Shown here: positions 1 to 10,255 of the stretch, piece after piece
Layout: every line of letters begins with the position of its first letter
Position numbering within the stretch: the first letter of the stretch is position 1
Source of the DNA: Spirogloea muscicola
Taxonomy: Eukaryota; Streptophyta; Zygnematophyceae; Spirogloeales; Spirogloeaceae
Direction of reading: 5' to 3'
Assembly (NCBI GenBank): GCA_009602725.1
Contig: WELB01000021.1
Location: 36,415 to 63,764, forward strand
Length of the DNA: 27,350 bases
Notes under the pieces: generated by a model
Told to the model about the DNA's origin: nothing
The model's database searches: none
Seen by the model: the letters and a program-made list of their open reading frames with translations, nothing else
Position numbers and translations under genes: made by a program

Positions 1-3000
1 CCGCCGCCGTCGCCGCCGCCATCGCCGCCAGCTCCGCCGCCAGCTCCGCCGCCACCCCCGCCGCCGGCACTACCGCCGCCTCCGCCTCCTCTTTCGCAGC
101 CGCCACCTTCCCCTCCACCGTTACAACCGACGCCTCCCCCCCCCTCAGTTCCGCCCAGCCTGCCTCCGCCTCTGCTGTGCCGGCACTGCCAAGGCCCCTG
201 CCCCACCCCCCGCAGCTTGGCCCAGCATGAGCTCGCCTGCACCCATTGCAACAATTGCGCGGAACAGGCGCGACGAGCAGCACCAGCCGGCGCTCGCCGT
301 AGCGGCCGTGGGAGGACTCTCCCACCGAGCCCAGCACAACCAAGCCTTCATCACTGGCAGTAGGCCGTGGACCTTGACCTGGCCGCGGTTCTCAGGCAGG
401 CGGCGCTCCCCCTCGTCCGCCACGTTTCCCGCTGGGCACGCCCGCACATCCGCCGCGCCTTCCGCCCTGTCCTGCTCCGCATTGCAGCGGACCACTGCGA
501 CCAAGCCGCGTGGACCATCTTCCTCTTCTTCCCTCGCCTGCTCTTGGGCCGGGTGCCGCATGAGGGTCGCAGCCAGGGCCGCCAGCCCCGCTTGGAACGC
601 ATCCACCTCTTCGAGAACGGGCGATGTGAGGAGCTCCTGGCGCAACACGACGCCGCAGTGGCAGCAGCCGCCGCCAGTCGCCACGCCCGGTGTAGGGAGT
701 CGTCGTTCGACAGAGCAGCGGCCATCCTGCGTGCTCTTCGCTTTGGACACGCCGGCGAGCTCTTGCGGGCTGTGCAAGCACTTGAGGACTCTTCGCTGGC
801 TCCACCGACCTCGACAACCAGACGTGCCCTGGACGCCCTCCATCCCGAAGCCCGTGCCTCCTCCCCCCTGGCTGCCTTCCTTCGAGCCGCCAGAGGCAGT
901 GGCCCTCGATGCCGCAACCCTCCGTTGGGTACTCCAGAGCAGCCGCAGGGCAGCAGCAGGCGGCCCCTCTGGCATGCTCACGGAGCACCTCCGTGAGCTG
1001 TTCCTGGAGGGCGAGGCCTCCGACTTCCAGGCGCTGCTCCAAGTCTGTTAGCTCGTGGCCCAGGACAAGGTCCCTGCTGCTAACCGCTTGGTGCTCCGCT
1101 CCAGCAACCTCCTCGCCATTGCCAAGGCCAATGGCGGAGTCCGCCCCATCGCCATCGGCGAGGTTCTGTACCGGCTGGTGGCCCGCACGCTGTGGCAGCA
1201 ACATCTTGGGCAGGCGCAGACCCACCTTGCCCCACATCAATACGGCGCTAGGCCTGAGCGGCGGGGAGGCTGTCGTCCACGGCGTCCGCGCGGCCCTGGA
1301 TCTCCACCCTGACTGGATGGTTCTGGCTGTCGATGTCCAAAACGCCTTCAACAGCGTAGAGCGCAGCGCCATCGCCGAGGAGCTGCGAGCGGCCTTCCCT
1401 TCCCTCTTCCCTTCTTCCGCCTTGGCTACGGCCAGCCCAGCGACCTTCTCTGGCGGACATGGAGTGGCGAGGTCGAGAGGCTGCAGTCGAGGACGGGCAC
1501 ACGCCAGGGGGATCCTCTGGCAGGGTTATTCTTTGCGCTGGCTCACAACCGCGCTCTCAAGGCCACTGCGGCAGCGCACCCCGGCGTCCTCCTGCCGTCC
1601 TACGCCGACGACACCACACTGGTCAGCAGCCCAGGGGATGTGTCAGCAGCCACCGCGACCTTCCAGCAGCAGCTGGCCGCCCTCGGCATGTCCATCCGGC
1701 CCGAGAAGTGCATCGCGTGGTCCTTGCGTGGCCTCCCTGCCCCCTTGCCCCTACCGCCCGGGTGCCAGACTCCCCCAGGCGCCTCATCATCCTGGGGGTC
1801 CCATTCGGCACGCCGTCTTTCGTCGACGGGCAACTGCGCGACCAGCTCCTGGAGCACCTCCAGCCGGTGGCCCGCCTCCCCGAGCTGCAGGATATGCAGC
1901 TGGCGCTTGCTATGCTCACCAGATGCATTGTGCAGCGTCCCCACTACCTGGCGCGGACGACCCCTCCCTGCCCGGAGGTGCTGGAGGCCTACACCAAGTT
2001 CGACGCGGGCCTCATGGAGAGCGTGGCGGCCCTCATCCGTCACCCGGGCTTCCTCGATTCGCCCGCTGCGGCCCACCAGGCCACTCTGCCCCCCGGCCAT
2101 GGCGGCCTCGGCTGCCGCTCGCTCACTCGATCTGCAGGCCAGCGTTCCTCGGCAATTGGGCTCAGTTCGCCACGTCGGTGGCACAGCGCTTTCTCCATGA
2201 TGGGCGGTCCATGCGGCAGCAGGCTGTGGCGGAGATGGCGACCGGCTCGTTGCCTTTTCAGGTGGCGCTCCGCTCAGCTTAAGACGAGTTACTTGCGGAG
2301 CACCCTGCCCTCGCAGAGAGCGTGGTCCCGTTTGCCCACCTTGCCAACTCCACCGACTCGCAAGCGCAGGCGCGGTACATGGCGGCAGTCGACAAGGCGT
2401 CGTCCATGGCCACGCTGCAGCTCCTCCCTCCCACAGATGTGCGAGGCCATGCTCGGCTGCTGTCGGCCGCCTCCCCTGGCGCGGCAGCCTGGTTCTGTGC
2501 GCTCCCTCTATACGACGCCCTCAGGTTGCCGGATGAACTCTTACGTACAGCCAACCATCGCCTGTTGGGTCTCCCCCCGCCCTGTCTACTTGGCGTGCTG
2601 CAGTGTGAGTATGGGGAGCGGTCGACGGACTGGCAGAGCTGGCGGCGCGTATTCTCCGCTGCGCCACCGGAGGCGAACGTACAGCTGCTCACGACCTCCT
2701 CCGAGATGCAATGTTCGGCATCTTCCAGGAGGCCGGATACATGGTGGCCATGGAGAATACGTCGGTCATGCCCATCCTCCCGAGGACCGACGGACTCCAC
2801 ACGCGCCGCGTCGACCTGGTGGCGTCCACGCCGGGCGGCGGCGCGCGCGTCATCGCTGATGTCGCCGACCGCTCCAACCCAAGGCTCTCCTTGCGGGCTG
2901 GCCACGCTGCGGCGAAGGCCGCTGGCAGCAAAGCGGTCAAACACGCCGACCATCCGGCTGCAGATGAGTTCGTACCCCTGGCCGTGGACGTGCACGGGGC

Positions 3001-3480
3001 TCTCGGGTCCCAGTGGCTCGACCTGCTGGCCAGGCTTGCGCAACGCGCTGTGTCCCGCAGGCACGGTGAGCCGGCTGACTTCAACGCCGCTGGCTCGTGG
3101 GCTCAGGTATATCGTATGCGATTGTCCGTCTCCCTTTAGCGGTCCATGGCCCACGCCTTGCATCTGTGTGCTGGCCGTGCTCTCACTGCGGCCTCCGGCT
3201 TTCGTCAGGGGGATGATTTTCCGGCAGCTAGTCTGTCGGATTTGAGGCTCCTCACTCGTAACTACTGAGTGGTCTACCTTCCCCCGTTCTGACATAGCAT
3301 CTTCAGGCCCCTTCGTAGCTGCTTAGCGCTTTTTAGGCCCCTCCATCATTTGGCCCCTTCCGAACCTTTGTCAATCCTTTTTCGGGCTGGCTTTCCACAG
3401 CCTTCGCCCCCTGTGGGAGTGCCGCTTCTATGCTTTTCCAGCCCCTATCCTCAATGGGCGAGCCCTCTTTTCTTGGTGGT
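1..3480 (+). mobile_element. Decayed LINE-type retrotransposon (zinc knuckle, reverse transcriptase, endonuclease-like C-terminus, 3' tail); 5' end outside window
   Basis: One ancestral polyprotein can be followed through all three plus frames. Frame 1 (1-363) has a proline-rich stretch, then a zinc-finger-like CRHC...H...C..HC (178-249). Frame 1 (367 to about 880) holds a conserved LINE N-terminal segment. Frame 2 (840-1254) has reverse-transcriptase text NGGVRPIAIGEVLYRLVART. Frame 3 (1240-1410) has DVQNAFNSVERS. Frame 2 (1418-1760) has GTRQGDPLAG (1493 onward) and the catalytic YADD at 1601-1612. Frame 1 (1755-2130), frame 3 (2130-2640) and frame 2 (2645-3268) follow. The last carries C..GG.R...H..LRD, AGYMVA and RRVDLVA...IADV...K, which resembles the restriction-like endonuclease of R2-type LINEs. 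Stops lie at 361, 1049, 2280 and 3137, and at least six frame changes are needed, so the copy is dead. The natural end is the TGA at 3266-3268, followed by a 3' tail shared with other copies. The endonuclease class is inferred. Confidence 0.85.
3269..3480 (+). repeat. 3' tail of the LINE, with hairpin module
   Basis: Non-coding tail after the last LINE stop codon. It contains TTGGCCCCTTCCGAACC, then TTGTCAATCC, an A/T run, and the stem-loop GGGCTGG-CTTTCCA-CAGCC near 3386. A second module, CCAGCCCCTATCCTCAATGG, starts near 3436. The first part (to about 3435) matches, in reverse complement, the copies at 19718-19996, 20059-20130 and 13815-13921. The second part matches the palindrome at 14041-14147. 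These matches show that the tail belongs to the transposon and not to the next gene. Confidence 0.75.
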
Positions 3481-3948
3481 GAATGCTGCCTTGTCCATCG
3501 CGGCCGCTAAGGTGCTAAGTGCTAAGACGGCAGCACGAGGACTGTCAGTGACCTCTAGTCAGCCGGAGGCCGCAGCCAAAATGCCGTCATGCAAAGCTGT
3601 GCCTCTCGGCCATTCGGACCTAGTCCACCTCCTCACAACCACTCCCTCACCCCCCTTCCCTTCTCCACCCTCGCTGCTGTGCGCCGTCCCCCTCCTCACA
3701 GAAGTCCTGGCCGATAGCCCGTCCCGGGCTGCAACCCCATGCTGCTTGCCAGGTCCCTCCGAAAGAGCGCGCTGCTGCTCTCACCGCCGCCTCACCTCTC
3801 TTTCCTCACACTGCCAGCAGCTCCGCCGGCAGCATGACCAACCCACCTCCGCCCCGCCCCGCTGTCGCCGCCGTCATGCTGTCACCAACTCGAACGCCAG
3901 AAGTGGGCGCTGCAGCAGCTGCTCGACCAGGGAAGCGGCTTACGATCC
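3481..3948. other. Intergenic stretch upstream of the WD40 gene
   Basis: Pyrimidine-rich sequence between the LINE tail and the start codon at 3949. Open frames cross it, but none shows a recognisable domain or start context. It presumably holds the promoter and 5' leader of the WD40 gene. No TATA box was recognised. Confidence 0.4.
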
Positions 3949-6900
3949 ATGGCTCGGATGCGTTCAGATGAAGCCTTAGCGGCGGGCCCAAGTGCAGGCG
4001 TCGGCAACGCCACCGCAACGCAGCCGATGGCTGGCGCCGGGGACGCTGGTGAGCGCCGCAGCAGCGATGGGGAGGAGGAGGAGGAGGTCGAGGAGGAGTT
4101 TTACGAGGCCGCTGAGGAGATCCAGAGCTCCGAGAGCGGAGGGGACAGCAGCGTCGGGACGAGCGCCGCTGCTAGTCGCACCGCTGCTACTGCCGCCACT
4201 GCCGCCACCGAAGCGTCCTCTGTGTGGGTCGGCGAGCCGCGCAGCGTGAAGGAGCGCCGCGAGCGGCTGCGGCAGCACATGCGGCTCGCCAGCAGCACAG
4301 GCCGCAGAGACAGCCGCAGGGCGCTGCCAGCTGGCGGCCTCGGGTGAGGCCGCACCCCAGCGATCCTGGTCGGCTAAGCGGCTTCATGGCTCTTGGCCAC
4401 TATCTTGGGGCCTTAACCACTGGGAATGGTTCCCATGAGGCCTGCTCCAGTTCCTTCATGCCTGGCTGTGGCTCCGCTAACATAGTCATGAGCACCCTCT
4501 GTATGCACCTGGCTGGCATTTCATGGCAACTCTTCTGATCTTCACAAGCAAATTGTGGATATTTTTACTATTGTTGGTGGTAACAGTAAAGCAAAGTATC
4601 TAATATCAGCAGCCGGGTTCTTCTTCAGTGCCCTGCACCTCGGTGATGGTGGGGCGATGAAAGCGGGCGCGTGGGCAGCCAGCCGGCTGGAGCAGTCGCC
4701 AGGTGAGTTTGAAGCCGAGCCATCACCACATCGTACTGCCACCTCAGTGCAGGCGCAGCAATCGTCCAAGCGACGCTGACTTCTCCAGTCGCCCTCCTTG
4801 CTTGCTGTGTGGCCAGGTAGCGGTGCAGTCAACACAGTGGGCACCTCGCCACAGCCTGTAACTGGCGATGGCCAGGCGGTCGCGGTTGCCACGGCCCCTT
4901 CGGCAAGCCTGCCAGCTGCTCTAGAGCTCAACGAGACCCCTCAGGCCCGACCATGGCCCAGGAAGAGACTGGGCTCGATGCCGCGCGTTGCGCAGCCGTT
5001 GTCAATGGCCGCCGTGTCTCCCGGCAGCAGTCCCCCAGGCAGGACTCGCTCGGCTGCAGCAGCTTTGGCCAAAGCGCGTCAAGGACGGGGCAGCCCCCTG
5101 TCTGACAGCAGCCCCTCTTCCCATGGGGGTGGGGACGGCGGCGGCGGCGTCGGCGGCAGCGGCGGCGGAGGTGGAGTCCCGCCTGCGGCAGAGAGCATGT
5201 ACCGCATCAAGGACCTTGACAGTGGCCGGGAGTTTGTGCTGGAGGAGGGCGATGGCGGACGCCCCTCCACCTCCGAGTTGCCGGGCTGGCGGCGACGTGC
5301 TGCTGGAAGGAGTACCGGTCACGGTGCTGGCGCCAGGAGCGAGCACGTCCGTGACCTCAGCACGGGCACGCAGCTCACCCTTGAGGAGTTCGAGAGCAGC
5401 CTCGGTGGACTCCTTCATCCTCACGCCCGTTCATCGGCTCTGTCACCTTCCCGACTCATGACCAAGGTTGCAAAGGCCTGCAGAGACCATGGCGCAGCCA
5501 GACACAATTTGACCAGCACCCAGAATCGGCATGAGCCTCTTGTTCTTGTGCATGGGCTGGGTGCAGGCGTTCCGACGATGCTGCAGGAAATGGCGAGGCG
5601 GGACCGGGGTGCGCCGCCGTGGAATGCAGGTGTGCTGGCTGCCGAGCCTCCCTGGTCGTTTGCTCGGGGGATTCAGTGTGCACTCTCAGGCAGCCGTGCA
5701 GACCTTGTGGTTGGCGGCTGCTGAGATGACTTGCTGGACTGCTTGTAGGTGAGGAGGACTGGGCGTCACAGGCGGTGGCCAAGAAGCCCAAGAAGGCCCG
5801 CCAGCGCAGCTGGCTGAAGGCCATCAAGGTCGGCAGGCCTTGGTCGTGACATTCGCAGTTGCACTTGAAGCATGGACGCAGATGATCTGTGTACCCTCCA
5901 TGCCTATGGCTTGCCATTGTCCTGGAAGACGTGGGATAAGCAACCAGGCGAGCTCGATGGCTGCCACCTAAGCTGCTCCTCCACTCTTTCAGGTGTATGC
6001 TGGCCGCCAGAGCACTCGTGAGGGTGCAACCAGACAAGCTGAGTCTGTGGCTGGCAAGAGTCACGACTCGCCCGCAAAGGTGGATGCGGAAGCTGGCAGG
6101 GTGCAGGGAGCTGAGCGCATCGGTGTGCCGCTGACGCAGAGCTCTGGGGAGTGGTCTGGTGAGCATTGCGAGGCAGGCTGTCTGGCAGCTGCGCTGTCAG
6201 GTGGATGTGTGGCAGCACACTCAGCGCCAGTGATAAAGGGATATAGCTGCTCCAAGCTTAGCGGAGTCTCCTTCGCTCGGCTTGATAAAGTCCCAAACGC
6301 AGAGCGCTAGCAGTAATGTCGTGAACAGCCTGAGTCTGCGATCTCGGTCCCTCGGAGCTTAGAGGCCAGTCAGGACGCACTCCATTCGCCAGCAGTGTTT
6401 GTGCAAGTGGCTGTTTATAGCACTTGCTCCAAATGGGCTTCTTGTATATCAAAGTTGGTGTTTGTGGAGGACTCTGTCAGAGGATCTGGGGAGTAACTGC
6501 AGTTTCTGAGAGACTTATGAGATGTGGTCATGGCGTCTTTGCAAGTAACATGACCTTGCTCTGTTGCTCTTTGTGGTCGCAGGGCCTGAGTCCACAGGAG
6601 CTGCATCAGCAGCATCGTCGTTTCGGTCAGAGCTAGCAGCAGGCGAGGGCGAGCCGGCAGCCGGCGCCAGTGTGGCGTCCCTCGTGAAGACGCAGGTTCA
6701 CCGCAAGCTTTACAAGGAGCTGACGGACCTGCGCAACCTCCAGAACTTTCGTGCGCACCATGTGAGGCCTGCTCCCCTACTTCATCTCCTCGACAATTCA
6801 TGCATAAGTGGCAGAAGGATAGGACTCCATACATTCAAGTACTGCATTGAGCTTGCCCGTCTGTGAGGATGTGCCCTGTGCCGCGCAAGAGGTGCCAATG

Positions 6901-9565
6901 CAGCAAGTAGCTTGCGACTGGGCACTGACGTGCCTTCGAGGGTGCGGCCGATGTGTGCCTCACGTGTGCGAGGCAGGGGGCCATTTGGGTGCTCAAGTTC
7001 AATGCCAGTGGGCGGCTACTCGCGACTGGCGGACAGGACGCGGTGGTGCGCATCTGGGATGTCCGGAAGGGTGGCACGTCGCCTGCCAGTGAGGGCCTGG
7101 TGGCGGCAGGCGGTGCTGAGGATGGCTCCGGCAGCGACAGTGGCTCGTGCCGCAGCGGCGATGGTAGAGCAAGGCCCCCTGCTACCGAGAGCGGCAGGCA
7201 TGTGGCTGCGGTCGGGCTAGGCGTGGCGCCGTTCTGGCTGGCAATGCAGCCGGCACGTCGGCTGCGGGGCCACGGCAGTGATGTCCTTGACCTCTCCTGG
7301 TCACGCAACCAGAAGTTCCTGCTGTCATCGTCCATGGACAAGACGGTCCGCTTGTGGCACATTGGGCTCGACACTTGCCTCCGTGTCTTCCACCACAATG
7401 ACTACGGCAAGTCGGCACTGCTCTTCCTGGGAATTGGTCACTTTGATACTGAGCGCCTACCAAGGTCCACCACACGTACACATTAAATGTGAAGAGTGGC
7501 GGTAATGTGGCCTGACGAGCTTCTGCTCGCTGCTGCTGCTGTGGCGCCCACAGTGACATGCATCGACTTCGACCCAATGGACGATAAATATTTTCTGAGC
7601 GGGTCGCTGGACCAGAAGCTGCGCATCTGGAGCGTGCCGCAGAGCCGCGTCATCGAGTGGGCGGATGCACGCGAGATGATCACTGCTGGCACCTACACGC
7701 ATGACGGCCAGGTGAATATTGCTCAATTCTATTCACCTTGCTTACTTTGCTTTACCTTGCACACCTACTCAATCCCTATATCCTGGCCTAGGCACCAGCA
7801 GGCATTGCGTTCACCTTCCTGGCGGAGTTATGGTCATTCAGCCCGATGCAATTGCTGACGGTTGTCCTGATTTTCACACTGCTGTATGCAGAGAGCGGTT
7901 ATTGGTTCGTACCGAGGCACCGGACGATTTTACAGGACGGAAGGTGCAAGCCCCTAGGGTGATGTGCTTGTGTGATGTGGTCTTCGTTGCCAAAGGGCGC
8001 TTGCACATGTATCATGCAGCAGGTCCACAAATGCTTATGTGAATTACAAGTTTGCAATTCCTAACAGCAATTGACAACAATGAAGAGCTAGACAGCTTGG
8101 GCTCTAATTTGTATCTCAAGGCTTACGTGACTTAGAAGTTATGATAAAAGTTCAGCAGAACTTTGATTAAGCCGCGGCTACTATCTCGAACCCAGATGCT
8201 AGGCGCTCGCTAGCAGCTGCTTCGAGTCCCACCACTCATTAGGCAGGGCTGCTCATGTGAGGCTGGCGGCTGGCTGCAGGGCACAAGCTGCGGCTTGAGG
8301 GACAGGTGGATGTGCGAAGTACGCGGGGCCGCAATGCGGTCGGCAAGAAGATTACCGGCATTCATGTCCGTTGCTTCCCTTCCCCCATCAAAAGCCCCGC
8401 CGTCGATTCACGCTTGTTTCAAGCTGCTGTGCTTGTGGTACTCAAAGCAAGGAATTATGTGATTGCGGACACGCTGAAGGGGCAGTGCGTGCGGGCTTGC
8501 AAGGGGGGTGCAGTGCCTGCCTGGGGATGCTAGCAAGGTGCTGGTGACAAGCAATGACTCGCGTCTGCGCCTGTATGATGGTACCACGCTGACTTGCAAG
8601 TACAAGGGTGTGTAGTTGGCCCAGAATTTATTAGCAATGCCAGATGTCTCAGCATTCAATATGGCCCTTAAGCCTAAGAAATTGTTGCCCTACCCACACA
8701 GCCGAACTCTGAATGCTTCTAGGCTGAAGATTTACCTGGGAGGCTTCGAGCTTTGATATATAAGGAATTATTAAGAAGTTCTTTGGCTAACACCACTATG
8801 TTATGGATAGAACTTGCTAGTATGACATTGTCAAGAGGAGGGCTAAGCTTCCAAGGTGGAGGATGTCATTCACGTCGCTCGCGTGTTCACACTGCCTCCA
8901 TGAATGCAATACGGCTGTTGTACTCCCGTGCTCATGCTGTTGCTGCTGGCTGGAGCGGCAGGACACCAGCTGGCGAGCAGCCACGCAGCGGCGCAATTCA
9001 GTGCTGCGGGCGACTTCATCCTGTGTGCGTCAGAGGATGGGCGCGTGCTGCTGTGGCCCACGCTCAACACGTATGTGCCTGCCATCAACCCGTTGTACAC
9101 GGGTTTCCGCAAGGATCGGCACGAATCGTACGAGGCATTCAACTGCCCGGGCGTGACTGCCTGCACCTTTTGGCCTGGTGAGGGCAATGCTGGCGGGGCT
9201 GGCATTGGCAACATAACGTCCACAACCCAGCAGAACGTAAGTCCATGAATAGGTACACTGTTGTTGGGTTGCTTGTATGGCTCAGGGGTAGGCCTAAAAG
9301 ATCCAGATCCTGGGAGAGTTGCTTGAGTTGTCGTAATTTAGATTCAGATTTACGCTTATCAGGAATCTCTCTATTCTAGGTGCGATTTACTTTATTACCA
9401 CTATTTCTAACAATTAACAAACTTGGCAAATGGCAGGATGCGCGGCCAGCAGGCAGCAGTGGTGGCACTGCGGCACCGGCAGCAGTTGGCCTTGTGGTTG
9501 TGGCAGCGAGCTACGGTGGCGAGCTGCGCACATTTCAGAACTTTGGCCTTCCCGTGTGGTTGTGA
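3949..9565 (+). CDS. WDR44-like WD40-repeat protein, 13 exons, about 910 residues
   Basis: Exons placed at 3949-4343, 4629-4702, 4817-5404, 5749-5828, 5993-6158, 6583-6761, 6977-7406, 7554-7711, 7944-8022, 8280-8365, 8514-8607, 8962-9236 and 9437-9565. Phases agree and the lengths sum to 2733 nt, 911 codons including the stop. The acidic N-terminus has FYEAAEE (51-57), then VWVGEPRSVKERRERLRQ (92 onward), the signature of plant WDR44-like proteins. Exon 3 carries YRIKDLDSGREF (about 285) and TQLTLEEFESSLG. The WD40 domain starts at about residue 495 (GAIWVLKFNASGRLLATG) and includes VVRIWDV, VRLWHIG, YFLSGSLDQKLRIWSV, KVLVTSNDSRLRLYDG and ASEDGRVLLW. It ends FQNFGLPVWL. Human WDR44 binds Rab11; the plant homologues are poorly characterised, so a trafficking role is inferred. 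Exon 9 and the donor at 5405 (GTGGAC) are the weakest borders. The intron at 7407-7553 has a GC donor. Confidence 0.88.
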
Positions 9566-10255
9566 GCACAGCCACTGCTGCCACTTCCAGCACACCATAC
9601 TTGTCCGTAGCCTCAAACACTGCCACGTCAGGCCCAGTCCTTTTTCCTCATTCCTTCCTCCAGTGGAGAACACCTGTCGCCTCCAGAGCTGCCACCAATG
9701 TGGACATATCTGCATTGACAGTAAATCTGATGGCAAACTGGACGAGGTGTCACTGGTGGCCCAGCTGCTCCATCATGGACAACTATTTCCGAAGACACCT
9801 GGCCTGCTGGTGGAGTTGGACCTGCTGCAGGAGCTGCGCCTTGGCCTCACAGGCTGGCAGAACCAAGTGTATTGAAAAAGAATGCACGGAAAAGAACAGG
9901 GGGTTGACATTGCCGCAGCTTCCTGGCACTGTTGCTGGATGTACTTCACCTTCAGCGTCTCAGCATCTGAAGCCTACGCTCGCAAGTATCACCTCAATTC
10001 TTGAGGCTGCCAACGATCTGTCTGGAACCTGAACTCATGGCTGTGGGGTAAGGCTGCCACTGAGAAACAGTGTGCAGCAATGAGAGAGGATGAAGGTGGA
10101 GTACGCAGGAACAGCAGAGCAATGCAGAGTAAGGTCAGAAGGGAAGAGAGGGGGAAGGAGTGGGGGGCTGACTGTTGTTCCCCAGCAAAACCCACGACAA
10201 CCGAGAATAGCATCAAGTTAGCAGCACAGAGAGCGTCGCCCGCCAATGCGATGCT
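9566..10255. other. 3'-3' intergenic region between the WD40 and STOP1-like genes
   Basis: The two genes converge here, so this stretch should hold both 3' untranslated regions. Plus-strand frames of up to 200 codons run through 9423-10032 but start inside the last WD40 exon in other frames and show no family resemblance. 10077-10170 is purine-rich. No TGTAA polyadenylation signal was seen on the plus strand. Confidence 0.5.

Noticed and set aside
145-1372. Long minus-strand frames (up to 326 codons) opposite the LINE
   Set aside because: They are antisense shadows of GC-rich coding DNA; the plus strand carries clear RT motifs and the minus translations are Arg/Ala/Pro-rich without a domain.
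227-2859. Several separate plus-strand genes of 200-466 codons
   Set aside because: The frames overlap and each contains only a piece of one polyprotein; they are frameshifted parts of a single dead LINE.
3350-3979. 209-codon plus frame after the LINE
   Set aside because: It begins in the LINE tail and ends inside the first WD40 exon in another frame; composition is low-complexity.
9423-10032. 150- and 200-codon plus frames after the WD40 gene
   Set aside because: They start inside the last WD40 exon in the wrong frame and show no recognisable product; the WD40 protein ends properly at 9565.
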